From: Streptomyces sp. PT12
Lineage (GTDB): Bacteria > Actinomycetota > Actinomycetes > Streptomycetales > Streptomycetaceae
Direction: 5' to 3'
DNA: 64,000 nt
NCBI RefSeq assembly: GCF_003311645.1
Contig: NZ_QEST01000163.1
Location: forward strand, 1-64,000
The notes under the pieces were generated by a model, which was not told where the DNA came from, did not search any database, and was given only the letters and a program-made list of their open reading frames with translations. A program made the position numbers and the translations under genes. Below are positions 19,348-27,521 of this stretch, one piece after another; the stretch's first letter is position 1; each line of letters opens with the position of its first letter.

Positions 19348-20313
19348 TCAGTACCTCAGGCCGCGCAGATAGCCGATGCCGACCTCGGCCGACTGGATCG
19401 GCGTCACGTCAGGGGTGTCGTTCTCGACGATGTACTCGCGCACCTTGTGTGCCTTGAAGATGCGCGGGAAGTCGATCATCCCGGTGCCGCAGTCGGCCAT
19501 GTCGCCGGTGACGGGGTCCCGGTCCTTGACGTGGTACTGGAGCACGTCGAGCGGGGAGGAGCGGATCACGTCGATGGTGTACTGCTCGGGGTCGTCCACA
19601 CCGTCGCCCGACTCGATGCCAGCGGTGACCGCCCAGTAGATGTCGATCTCCAAGTGGACCAGGCGCGGGTCGAGTTCGGCCATGAACACATCCCAAGGAG
19701 TGACGCCGTTCCCGAGGTCGGTCGTGAACTCGTGGGCGTGGTTGTGGTAGCCGTAGCGCAGGCCGAACCGGCGCGCGGCCGCCGCCTCGCGGTTCATCTG
19801 CTCGGCCCAGATCTTCCACTGGTCCTTGTCGGGCGAGCTGAGGTACGGGACGTTGACATAGGACTGGCGCAGCGTCCTGGCGTTGCGCAGCTTGGTCTTC
19901 AGGGCAGCCTCGTCGGCGCTGATCCCGTCGTGGCTCGAGGTGCAGCTGATGTCCAGGTCGTCGTAGAAGTCCTTGAGCTCGGCGGCGCTGCGCCCGAAGT
20001 AGCCGAGCGCCTGCTCGACCCTGGGATAGCCAAGGTCGGACAGCTCACGCAGTGTGGCGTCGAACCCGATCTCGCCGTTCAAGTCGGCGCGCAGCGTGTA
20101 GAGCTGGACGCTTATGCGCCCCGGCGGCACGAGCACGCGGCCCCAGCCGCCGCGGCCGCGCGGCGTGGCCTGGGCGGAGGCCGCCCCGCCCGCGCCGAGC
20201 GCCGCGGCGCCGAACGCCCCGATGACGGCGCCGCGCAGCAGCGACCGTCTTCCCGGGCCGTGATGGGCGCGCGCCTCGGCCAGGGCCCTTTCGTTCGAGA
20301 TGCCGTAACACAT
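19348..20313 (-). CDS. TAT-exported sugar phosphate isomerase/epimerase-like protein
   Basis: A 321-residue protein with a twin-arginine signal (GRRSLLRGAVIGAFGAAALG at about 21-40) and an AP-endonuclease-2/xylose-isomerase TIM barrel: ISVQLYTLRADL, ELSDLGYPRVEQA, GYHNHAHEF, LEIDIYWAVTAG and YHVKDRDP. The His, Glu, Asp and Lys of the usual metal site are visible. Homologues are often adjacent to ThuA or sugar dehydrogenase genes in actinomycetes, as here (98 bases upstream of the dehydrogenase). The exact sugar is unknown. Confidence 0.88.
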   Translation of the reverse strand: MCYGISNERALAEARAHHGPGRRSLLRGAVIGAFGAAALGAGGAASAQATPRGRGGWGRVLVPPGRISVQLYTLRADLNGEIGFDATLRELSDLGYPRVEQALGYFGRSAAELKDFYDDLDISCTSSHDGISADEAALKTKLRNARTLRQSYVNVPYLSSPDKDQWKIWAEQMNREAAAARRFGLRYGYHNHAHEFTTDLGNGVTPWDVFMAELDPRLVHLEIDIYWAVTAGIESGDGVDDPEQYTIDVIRSSPLDVLQYHVKDRDPVTGDMADCGTGMIDFPRIFKAHKVREYIVENDTPDVTPIQSAEVGIGYLRGLRY

Positions 20314-20651
20314 GGGCGGCTCCAGTCAGTTGTGCGGTCGTGAGTGGCACGCCCGCGCCGCGCCGCGCCGTCGCGCGACAGGGAGGGCTCAGGGCGTGGA
20401 AGGGGAGAGAGGAGAGGAGGGGGATCTGTGTCGACTCCGGGGACAGGCTTCCAAGACCGCGCCTGTCATGGCGCACAACGTAGAAAGGACTTTGACCGCC
20501 GTCAAGAGAAAGTGCGCCACCTTCCGGCGAAACCCCGGCCCGGACGACACAAAGGCACGTGGTGACACCGGAAGGTGACGCTCCGTTTTCGCGGGGCGAC
20601 GGCTCGGCCCGTGAAGACCCCGGCCCGCGAAGACCTCAGCCCGTGAAGACC
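20314..20651. other. Intergenic stretch with gene-end-derived tandem repeats
   Basis: No gene is convincing here. From 20607 to 20669 about four copies of a 15-17-base unit (GCCCGYGAAGACCTCA) run into the last codons of the leftward exporter gene, so the stop region of that gene appears tandemly duplicated. The part nearer 20314 should contain the promoter of the sugar isomerase gene, but no clear boxes are seen. Confidence 0.6.
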
Positions 20652-21239
20652 TCAGCCCGCGAACACCTCGATGAGCGACCAGACCGCCAGGCCGAGCATG
20701 CAGAGCCCGCCGATGCGCTGCACGGTCTTCAGCGGCACCCGCGAGGCGATGAAGCGGCCGACGAGCAGGGCGAGCGCCGAGACGCTCATGAGCGCGGCGG
20801 CCGAGCCGATCGCGGTGGACAGGGCGCCGTTGGTGGCCGCGAGGTTGGCCGTGGTGATCTGCGTGAGGTCGCCCCACTCGCTGATGAACACGGCCGTAAA
20901 CGCCGTGGTGAACACGGGCAGAAAGCCGGTGACCGCCTTCCGCGCGCCCGCCTCGTCGTCCTCGTCGTCGCCCCCGCCGCGCAGCAGCAGGAACGCGCCG
21001 AAGCCGAAGAGCGCGGCGGAGACGAGCCGCACGCTCCAGTCGGGCAGCAGCCCGATGAGGCTGCCCGCGCCCACCGCGATCGCGACATGGACGGCAAACG
21101 CGGTGGACGTTCCGAACCACACGTAGAGCGGCCGCATCCGCGTGCCCATGGCGAGTGACGCGAACATGGTCTTGTCGGGCAGCTCGGCGAGGAAGATCAG
21201 TCCGAAGGCGGTGAGCACCGCAAGCAGGTCGATGGACAT
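20652..21239 (-). CDS. GDT1/TMEM165 (UPF0016)-family cation exporter, probably manganese
   Basis: A 195-residue membrane protein with six predicted helices in two homologous halves. Each half has the family motif: FLAELPDKTMFASLAM near residue 16 and VFISEWGDLTQITTANLA near residue 118 (E-x-G/P-D-K/R-T). These acidic motifs form the transport path of Mn2+/Ca2+ exporters of this family. An acidic GGGDDEDDE loop separates the halves. The leader RNA has the features of a yybP-ykoY riboswitch, which in other bacteria senses Mn2+ and controls exactly this kind of gene, so manganese efflux is the likely role. Confidence 0.92.
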   Translation of the reverse strand: MSIDLLAVLTAFGLIFLAELPDKTMFASLAMGTRMRPLYVWFGTSTAFAVHVAIAVGAGSLIGLLPDWSVRLVSAALFGFGAFLLLRGGGDDEDDEAGARKAVTGFLPVFTTAFTAVFISEWGDLTQITTANLAATNGALSTAIGSAAALMSVSALALLVGRFIASRVPLKTVQRIGGLCMLGLAVWSLIEVFAG

Positions 21240-21344
21240 GTCCGGGTGGCTTTCTGCGAGGGCCGGACCGCGCCGCCGCTCACCCGCCATGGGTGGGGGG
21301 AGGACCACTCGGCCCGGCACGACGGTGCGCCCGCACAAGGGCGC

Positions 21345-21475
21345 GGGCGCGTCATACCTGGCCGAAGGTCTCGTCCACCGCGGGCCGTACGGGCCACGGC
21401 CCGGTGGCCGGGTCCCCCGCCGAGGCGGGGCACCAGCGTGTCGACCAACCGGTATCGCGGGACTACTCCCCTTCG
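21345..21475 (-). promoter_or_regulatory. yybP-ykoY (manganese) riboswitch upstream of the GDT1-family exporter
   Basis: Read on the minus strand, the leader begins AAGGGGAGTAG (complement of 21463-21473), continues through a GGTTGGTCGACACGC segment and a long GC-rich hairpin, and ends with GACGAGACCTTCGGCC (complement of 21360-21375). The GGGGAGUA 5' element and the GACGAGACCUUCGGCC element are the conserved flanks of actinobacterial yybP-ykoY aptamers as I know them. It ends about 100 bases before the exporter start. Boundaries are approximate; a covariance-model search with RF00080 would settle it. Confidence 0.82.
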
Positions 21476-21500
21476 CGCCGCCGAGCATACCCGTCATACC

Positions 21501-21548
21501 GGGCTCCGACGAATCCGGGCTCCGACGAATCCGGGCCCCGACGAATCC
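21501..21548. repeat. 16-bp tandem repeat, three copies
   Basis: Three head-to-tail copies of GGGCTCCGACGAATCC (third copy with one T-to-C change), followed by a degenerate fourth. It lies just upstream of the riboswitch transcript, in the region where the minus-strand promoter should be; a TATGCT-like -10 is present at 21484-21489 (complement AGCATA). Confidence 0.85.
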
Positions 21549-21644
21549 GGGTCTTGACACGCCCTGGCCCGCCGCTCGCCCCGTTGAGAGGGCGGGCGGC
21601 GGGCCAGGGGCGCGGGGACGGGGGCGGAAGGCGGGGGGAGAAGG

Positions 21645-22556
21645 TCAGCGGTTGGCCGTCGGCGGCTCCCCCGGGCCCTCCTCCACGGCTCCCGCGGCGC
21701 GCGCCCTGATGATCGGGCTGATCAGCAGGTCGTACACCGCGACCCCCACCAACGCGCCCGCGAGCGGCCCGACGATGGGGATCCACCAGTAGTAGTCGAA
21801 CCACTCGAACTTGCCGGGGAAGGCGAGATCACCCCAGCCCGCGAGGAACGTGAACAGCCGGGGCCCGAAGTCGCGTGCGGGGTTGATCGCATAGCCCGCG
21901 TTGGTGCCGTAGGACAGCGCGATGGCCACGACGACCAGGCCGATCAGATACGGCGCGAGATTGGACAGCGGCGCGGTGTTGCGGTTGTCGAGCAGCGCGC
22001 AGATCAGCAGCAGGAGGATCGCGGTGCCGATGATCTGGTCGAACAGCGGCCCCCACTTGGAGTCGCCCATGTACTCGGCGGGGAAGGTGGCGAAGATCGA
22101 GAACGTCGGCAGCGACACCTGCTTGCCGGTGTGCTCCTTGTCGTTGAAGTCGTTGATCGCCCAGCGGTAGGACGCGTAGATGAGGGCCGCGGCGGCGAAC
22201 GCCCCGATGATCTGGGCGAGCCAGTAGGCCGGGATCTTCCGCCAGGGGAACTGGCGCCTGGCCGCGAGGCCCAGGGTCACCGCGGGGTTGAGGTGCGCGC
22301 CGCTGATGCCACCGGCCACATAGACGCCGAAGACCACGCCGAGGCCCCAACCCCAGGCGATGATCAGCCAGTTCGCCGCCGTGAAGTCGCCGGGCTGCCG
22401 ACCTGAGCCCGGCAGGCCGACGACGGCGACCGCCACCGACCCGATGCCGAGCAGCACCAGCACGAACGTTCCCAGGAATTCGGCGATCATCTCGCCGGTG
22501 AGCCCCATCGGATAGCCGCGTCGGCGTGACGCGGGCGGTGCACTGCGGTCGGCCAT
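21645..22556 (-). CDS. Aquaporin/glycerol-facilitator (MIP) family channel
   Basis: A 303-residue membrane channel with both NPA boxes: GAHLNPAVTLGL near residue 95 and GYAINPARDFGPR near residue 225, plus six transmembrane helices. The Asp after the second NPAR (NPARDFGPR) is characteristic of glycerol-conducting aquaglyceroporins. An AAGGAGGGG ribosome site precedes the ATG at 22556. The N-terminal 20 residues are a basic/polar extension. No glycerol kinase adjoins it. Confidence 0.93.
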   Translation of the reverse strand: MADRSAPPASRRRGYPMGLTGEMIAEFLGTFVLVLLGIGSVAVAVVGLPGSGRQPGDFTAANWLIIAWGWGLGVVFGVYVAGGISGAHLNPAVTLGLAARRQFPWRKIPAYWLAQIIGAFAAAALIYASYRWAINDFNDKEHTGKQVSLPTFSIFATFPAEYMGDSKWGPLFDQIIGTAILLLLICALLDNRNTAPLSNLAPYLIGLVVVAIALSYGTNAGYAINPARDFGPRLFTFLAGWGDLAFPGKFEWFDYYWWIPIVGPLAGALVGVAVYDLLISPIIRARAAGAVEEGPGEPPTANR

Positions 22557-22805
22557 CGGCCCCTCCTTGCTCGGGTTCCTGCGCAAGGTAAGCAAGGGGC
22601 CGCCCGCCGCACGGCGCGTGGCGCCGCGTCACGCCGTTTTCCCACCCGATGGCGCAACCCGGATGCGCGACGCCGTCGGTCAGCCGGGGACGCGCCCTTC
22701 GACGGGCGGCGCCGGCGCCGTCACCCGCACCGCCTCGGGGCACGTGAGGCCGCTGCCGGTGTCGAGCACCACGGCGTTCGGGGGAACGCGCCGGATCGGC
22801 CGCCG

Positions 22806-24308
22806 TCAAGCGGTGCCCGCGTCCGGCCGCTTCGGCGGATTCGGGGGATCCGGGGGATCCGGTGGCTCGGGCGGCTCGGGGGGATCCGGCAGCGCGGCCA
22901 GCTCGCCCAGGGTGACCGGGGCGGCCAACGGGCGCTTCCCCAGCGCCCGCAGATCCTCCGCCGTGACCGCCCGGTCGGCGCCCGCCGCCAGCAGCGCCGC
23001 GGTCGCGAACCCGCACACCCGCCCCTGGCACCAGCCCATCCCCGGCCTGGCGAGCAGCTTCGCGGTGCGGGGATCCCCCGCGCCCAGGTCATCGCGCGCC
23101 CGCTCGACCGCGCCAACGGTGACCTCTTCGCAGCGGCACAGCACCGTCGCGTCGGTCAGCCACTGTGTCCACCGCTCCGGCACGGGGTGGGCCGTGTGCA
23201 TCGCCTCCGCGAACCGCTCCGCCCGCGCGATCCCGGCCGCGAGCCGCCTGCCGCGCTTCCTGGGCGCGGGGCGGCCCGCGTCCACCGCCGCGGTGAGCCC
23301 GGCCAGCTCGCCCTCGGCCACGGCCTTGGCCGCGCCGCCCACGCCCGTCGCCTCGCCCGCCACATAGACGCCGGGCACCGTGGCCCGCCGCGCGCGGTCG
23401 ACGGTCGCCACGAGCGAGCCGTCGGCGCCGCGTTCGGTCCCCGCGCCCAGCGCGATGACCAGCTCGAGCGAGGGCGTGAACCCCCAGCCGAACGCCACCA
23501 GGTCCACCGCGAGGCGCCGCGCGCGCCCTGGCACCACGCGGCCCGACGCCGCCACGCGCTCGACGGTGACGGCGGTGACCGCCTCGCCGCCGTGCACGCG
23601 CGTGACCGCGCTCCGCGTGAGGTAGGGGACGCGGTGCCGCAGCAGCGCCGCTGCATAGCCCGCGCCCTCGACCGCCTTGCCCGGGACGGCCGCGGCGCCC
23701 AGCGGGCGGCGCAGCCAGCGGGCCGGATGGGCCGCCTCGACCACGGCCGCCACCTTCGCGCCCGCGGCGGCCAGGCCCGTGGCGACCGGCAGCAGGAACG
23801 GGCCCGTCCCGGCCACCACGGCGCGGCGGCCCGCCACCGTGCCCGAGCCCTTGAGCAGCGCCTGGACGCCGCCCGCCGCCATCACCCCTGGCAACGTCCA
23901 GCCGGGCACCGGGAGTTGCCGGTCGTAGCCACCCGTGCACAGCGCGATGGCGCGGGCCCGCACCGCGGGTGTCACCTCGCCCGTCGCGCCGTCGAACGCC
24001 GGGGTGAGGCGCAGCGTGAACGGCGCCTCACCGCCCCGGTCCACGGCCCACACCTGGTGCAGCGGCAGATACCGCACCCGGGCGCCCGAGGTCAGGCGGC
24101 GCAGCCGCGAGCGCAGGCCGGTGAATGTGTCCCAGTCGTGGTGGCCCGCGCCGTCGGCGCCCTCGGCGTGCCGCCAGAACTGCCCGCCGGGCCTGGGCCC
24201 GGCGTCCATGAGCGCCACCCTGAGCCCGGCCTCGCCCGCGGCGACGGCCGCGGCGAGCCCCGCGGGCCCGGCCCCGACGACGGCCAGGTCATAAGGCCGC
24301 TCGCTCAT
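22806..24308 (-). CDS. FAD/NAD(P)-binding oxidoreductase with BFD-type [2Fe-2S] domain (amino-acid dehydrogenase alpha subunit)
   Basis: A 500-residue protein. The FAD motif DLAVVGAGPAGLAAAVAA is N-terminal; a second dinucleotide fold centres on RRAVVAGTGPFLLPVA. The C-terminal part has a bacterioferritin-associated-ferredoxin-like cluster: LCRCEEVTVG followed by MGWCQGRVC. This is the layout of the alpha subunit of HcnB/OoxA-type and D-hydroxyproline dehydrogenases. It overlaps the small ferredoxin-like gene upstream. Its last 25 residues are a PDPPEPP repeat encoded by 9-bp tandem units at about 22834-22887. With its two partner genes it most likely oxidises cis-4-hydroxy-D-proline. Confidence 0.88.
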   Translation of the reverse strand: MSERPYDLAVVGAGPAGLAAAVAAGEAGLRVALMDAGPRPGGQFWRHAEGADGAGHHDWDTFTGLRSRLRRLTSGARVRYLPLHQVWAVDRGGEAPFTLRLTPAFDGATGEVTPAVRARAIALCTGGYDRQLPVPGWTLPGVMAAGGVQALLKGSGTVAGRRAVVAGTGPFLLPVATGLAAAGAKVAAVVEAAHPARWLRRPLGAAAVPGKAVEGAGYAAALLRHRVPYLTRSAVTRVHGGEAVTAVTVERVAASGRVVPGRARRLAVDLVAFGWGFTPSLELVIALGAGTERGADGSLVATVDRARRATVPGVYVAGEATGVGGAAKAVAEGELAGLTAAVDAGRPAPRKRGRRLAAGIARAERFAEAMHTAHPVPERWTQWLTDATVLCRCEEVTVGAVERARDDLGAGDPRTAKLLARPGMGWCQGRVCGFATAALLAAGADRAVTAEDLRALGKRPLAAPVTLGELAALPDPPEPPEPPDPPDPPNPPKRPDAGTA

Positions 24309-24610
24309 GAGGCGTTCCCCCCGTCCGCGCCGGAGGGCCGGGGCAGCGGGGGAGGGGCGCTGGTGAGCGCCATCCCCTCGGCGGCCGGGACCAGGCAGGC
24401 CCGCTGCGCGGGACGCCCATCCACGGTGATCAGGCAGTCGTAGCAGACGCCGATGCCGCAGAAGAGGCCGCGCGGCGCGCCCTCGCCGCGCGTGGTGCGC
24501 CACGCCCTGACGCCCGCGTCGGTGAGCGCGGCCGCGACGCTCTGGCCGGGGCGCGCGGTGAGCGGACGCCCTTCGAACGTCAGGGTGAGCGTGGGGGGTT
24601 CGGCGGTCAT
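24305..24610 (-). CDS. Small (2Fe-2S)-binding subunit of the amino-acid dehydrogenase
   Basis: A 101-residue plant-type ferredoxin-like protein with the cysteine ligands in LFCGIGVCYDC and a fourth in QRACLVPA. This is the HcnA/OoxC-type gamma subunit that accompanies two flavoproteins in opine, proline and hydroxyproline dehydrogenase complexes. It overlaps both neighbours by four bases, indicating tight cotranslation with them. Role: electron transfer between the two FAD subunits. Confidence 0.9.
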   Translation of the reverse strand: MTAEPPTLTLTFEGRPLTARPGQSVAAALTDAGVRAWRTTRGEGAPRGLFCGIGVCYDCLITVDGRPAQRACLVPAAEGMALTSAPPPLPRPSGADGGNAS

Positions 24611-25767
24611 GGTGCGGGGATCCCCTCGTCGAAGCGTTCCGGGGCGAAGGGCGCGAGGCCCAGCGCGGGGGTGGCGCCGGTGAGCGCCTGGGCGAGCAGC
24701 AGGCCCGTTCCCGCCGCGAGCCCGATGCCCGCGCCCTCGTGGCCGCACGCGTGCCACAGCCCGGGGGCGCGCGGGTCGGGCCCGATGACCGGCAGGTGGT
24801 CGGGGCAGTAGGGGCGGAACCCGTGGTAGGCGCGCATCGCCTTGACGCCCGCGAGCGCCGGGAACAGCGCGATGGCGTTCGCCGCGAGCCGCTTCAGCGC
24901 GGGCAGCGAAAGGGAGCCGTCGAAGCCGACGCGCTCCCTGCTCGACCCGATGAGGATCGTGCCCGACTCGGTGCCCTCCACCACGGGCGAGGTCTGCAAC
25001 GCCGCGTGGGAGCTCGCCACGTCCCCCACGTACTCGGCGGCGTACACCTTGTGCCGCACCGTCGGCGGCAGCGGCTCGGTGACCAGCACGAAGCCGCGCC
25101 TCGGCAGCACGGGAAGGCGCACCCCGGCGAGCTCGGCGACCGAACCCGCCCAGGGGCCCGCGGCGTTGACGACGCCGCCCGCGGGGATGTCGCCCCGGTC
25201 GGTGCGCACGCCGGTGACCCGGTCGCCGTCGCGCAGCAGCCCGGTGACCTCGACGCCCGTGCGGACCTCGGCGCCGCCCTCGCGCGCGAGCCGCAGCAGG
25301 TGCGCGACCGCGAGCATGGGCTGGACCTGGGCGTCGCCCGGGTAGAACGCGCCGCCGCGCGGGCCGCGGGCCAGCTGCGGCTCGTACGCGGGCAGCTCGT
25401 CGGCGCCCACGTCCACCGCGTCGACGCCCGCGGCCCGCTGCCGCCGCGTCAGCTCGGCGAGCCCCGCGGCGCTCGCGTCGGTGGCCGCCACGACGAGGCC
25501 GCCCTTGGCGTCGAACTCCCAGAGCCCGGCGTGCTCCCCGAGGTCGTCGCGCCACACGCGCCGCGACAGCAGCGCCAGGTCGAGCTCGGGCCCCGGCTCC
25601 TTGTCGGAGAGCAGGACGTTGCCCTCGCCCCGGCCCGAGGTGCCGCCCGCGAGCGGCCCCCGGTCAAGCACGGTCACCCGCAGCCCGGCCCTGGTGGCGA
25701 ACCAGGCGGAGGCCGCCCCGATGATCCCGGCGCCGATCACCACGACGTCGGGGCGGCGGCCGCTCAT
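24607..25767 (-). CDS. FAD-dependent oxidoreductase, DAO family (amino-acid dehydrogenase beta subunit)
   Basis: A 386-residue D-amino-acid-oxidase-fold flavoprotein: DVVVIGAGIIGAASAWFATR for FAD binding, GGVVNAAGPWAGSVAELAG in mid-protein, and FRPYCPDHLPVIGPDPRAPG plus CGHEGAGIGLA near the C-terminus. This is the catalytic subunit layout of heteromeric hydroxyproline/proline dehydrogenases. Given an adjacent 4-hydroxyproline epimerase and DHDPS-family deaminase, cis-4-hydroxy-D-proline is the best substrate prediction. It overlaps the GntR regulator gene and the ferredoxin-like gene. Confidence 0.88.
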   Translation of the reverse strand: MSGRRPDVVVIGAGIIGAASAWFATRAGLRVTVLDRGPLAGGTSGRGEGNVLLSDKEPGPELDLALLSRRVWRDDLGEHAGLWEFDAKGGLVVAATDASAAGLAELTRRQRAAGVDAVDVGADELPAYEPQLARGPRGGAFYPGDAQVQPMLAVAHLLRLAREGGAEVRTGVEVTGLLRDGDRVTGVRTDRGDIPAGGVVNAAGPWAGSVAELAGVRLPVLPRRGFVLVTEPLPPTVRHKVYAAEYVGDVASSHAALQTSPVVEGTESGTILIGSSRERVGFDGSLSLPALKRLAANAIALFPALAGVKAMRAYHGFRPYCPDHLPVIGPDPRAPGLWHACGHEGAGIGLAAGTGLLLAQALTGATPALGLAPFAPERFDEGIPAP

Positions 25768-26474
25768 GGCGCCCCGGCCCCCTCGGCCCCGCCCCCGGTC
25801 AGCGCCTCCTCGTGGGCGCCCGCCCACTTGCCGCGGACATGGCCGATGTGCCGGTTCATCAGGGCGAACGCGCCCTGCTCGTCGCCCGCCCCGATCAGGT
25901 CCATCAGCACCAGGTGCTCCTCGGCCGACTCCCGCAGCTCGCCCGTCTCGGCGAGCGCGGCGAGGCCGAGCAGCCTGGTGCCGGAGCGCAGCTGCGAAAT
26001 GGTCTCCACCAGGCGGGGGTTGCCGCTGTAGCCGAGCAGCTCCAGGTGGAAGAGCCGGTCGGCCTCGGTGTAGCGGACCAGGTCCTTGCGCTCGGCGAAG
26101 TCCACGATCTCGTCGGCCATGCGCCGCAGCCTCGGCAGGTCGCCGCGCGGCACCAGGGGCACCACGCGGCGGATGGTGGGCGGCTCGATCAGCAGCCGCA
26201 GCTCGGTGATGTGGTCAAGGTCCGCCTCGGAGACCTCGGTGACCCGGAAGCCCTTGTTGGGCACGGAGGTGACCATGCCCTCCCGCACCAGGTCGAGCAT
26301 GGCCTCGCGGACCGGCGTCGCCGAGACGCCGAAGCGCGCGCTGAGCGCGGGCGCCGAGTACACCACGCCCGCCTCCATCTCCCCCGAGATGATGGCCGCC
26401 CGCAGCGCGTGCGCCACGGTCTCGCGCAGGCTCTCCCGCTTGGTCAGCAGCGTGAAGTTGGATGAAGAGGTCAT
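25764..26474 (-). CDS. GntR-family (FadR subgroup, FCD domain) transcriptional regulator
   Basis: A 236-residue protein with a GntR winged helix (LRAAIISGEMEAGVVYSAPA, RFGVSATPVREAMLDLVREG, NKGFRVTEV) and an all-helical FCD ligand domain with metal-site residues in FHLELLGYSGN and EHLVLMDLIGAGD. It is embedded between the epimerase and the dehydrogenase genes of the hydroxyproline operon and should be its regulator. The twin ATGTGACAT sites upstream of the divergent operons are its best candidate operators. Confidence 0.92.
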   Translation of the reverse strand: MTSSSNFTLLTKRESLRETVAHALRAAIISGEMEAGVVYSAPALSARFGVSATPVREAMLDLVREGMVTSVPNKGFRVTEVSEADLDHITELRLLIEPPTIRRVVPLVPRGDLPRLRRMADEIVDFAERKDLVRYTEADRLFHLELLGYSGNPRLVETISQLRSGTRLLGLAALAETGELRESAEEHLVLMDLIGAGDEQGAFALMNRHIGHVRGKWAGAHEEALTGGGAEGAGAP

Positions 26475-26519
26475 AACGTCCTTCTCGGCGTCCCCGAAGG
26501 GCGGCGCGGCGTGCGCCGC

Positions 26520-27521
26520 CTACAACAGGAATCCTCCCGGGAACGGGTCGGTGGGGTCGAGGTGGTACTGGGCCGTGCCGGTGATCCACGCCCGCCCCGT
26601 GATGGTGGGCACCACCGCGGGCAGCCCGGCCACGGTCGTCTCCTCGATCAACCGCCCCGTGAAACGGCTGCCGATGAACGACTCGTTGACGAAGTCCTGG
26701 CCGAGACCGAGCTGTCCGCGCGCGTGCAGCTGCGCCATCCTGGCGCTGGTGCCGGTGCCGCACGGGGAGCGGTCGAACCAGCCGGGGTGGATCGCCATCG
26801 CGTGCCGGGAGTGGGCCGCGGTCGAGCCCGGCGCCTCCAGGTAGACATGGTGGCAGCCCGTGATGTCGGGGCGCTCGGGATGGACGGGCGGGTCATGGGC
26901 GTTGATGGCGCCCATCAGGGAGAGCCCCGCGTCCAGCAGGGCGTTCTTCGCCGCGCGGTCGAAGGGCAGGCCGAGCCGGTCCAGGCGGGTGATGGCGTAG
27001 AAGTTCCCGCCGAACGCCAGGTCGTAGGCCACCTCGCCGAACCCCGGCACCGCCACGCGCCGGTCGAGGCCGAAGGAGAACGACGGCACGTTGCGGATCG
27101 TCACCGAGCGCGCCGCGCCGTCCTCCACGGCCACATCGGCGACCACGAGCCCCGCGGGCACGTCGAGCCTGATGGTGGTCACCGGCTCGGTCACCTCGAC
27201 CATGCCCGTCTCCACCAGCACCGTGGCCACGCCGATCGTGCCGTGGCCGCACATCGGCAGCAGCCCGGAGACCTCGATGAACAGCACGCCCACGTCGGCG
27301 TCGGGGCGGGTGGGCGGCTGGAGGATCGCCCCGCTCATGGCGGAGTGCCCGCGCGGCTCGTACATCAGGAACGTGCGCAGCGCGTCGTCGTTGTCGATGA
27401 ACCACTGACGCCGCTCGGCCATCGTGGCGCCGGGTAGCGTGCCCACACCACCGGTCACCACACGGGTGGGCATGCCCTCCGTGTGGCTCTCGACGGTGTG
27501 GATGACGCGGCGCGAACGCAT
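26520..27521 (-). CDS. 4-Hydroxyproline 2-epimerase (proline racemase family)
   Basis: A 333-residue enzyme with both catalytic cysteines of the family: LLPMCGHGTIGVATVLV and RSPCGTGTSARMAQLHARG. The presence of two Cys distinguishes it from trans-3-hydroxyproline dehydratases, which have Thr at the second position. It converts trans-4-hydroxy-L-proline to cis-4-hydroxy-D-proline. Its start codon shares one base with the stop of the DHDPS-family gene, and it is followed by the GntR regulator and dehydrogenase genes, completing the operon's logic. Confidence 0.92.
   Translation of the reverse strand: MRSRRVIHTVESHTEGMPTRVVTGGVGTLPGATMAERRQWFIDNDDALRTFLMYEPRGHSAMSGAILQPPTRPDADVGVLFIEVSGLLPMCGHGTIGVATVLVETGMVEVTEPVTTIRLDVPAGLVVADVAVEDGAARSVTIRNVPSFSFGLDRRVAVPGFGEVAYDLAFGGNFYAITRLDRLGLPFDRAAKNALLDAGLSLMGAINAHDPPVHPERPDITGCHHVYLEAPGSTAAHSRHAMAIHPGWFDRSPCGTGTSARMAQLHARGQLGLGQDFVNESFIGSRFTGRLIEETTVAGLPAVVPTITGRAWITGTAQYHLDPTDPFPGGFLL

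Noticed and set aside
20344-20578. Small plus-strand frames between the sugar isomerase gene and the exporter gene
   Set aside because: Arg/Gly-rich composition, no ribosome sites, and overlap with the tandem repeats.
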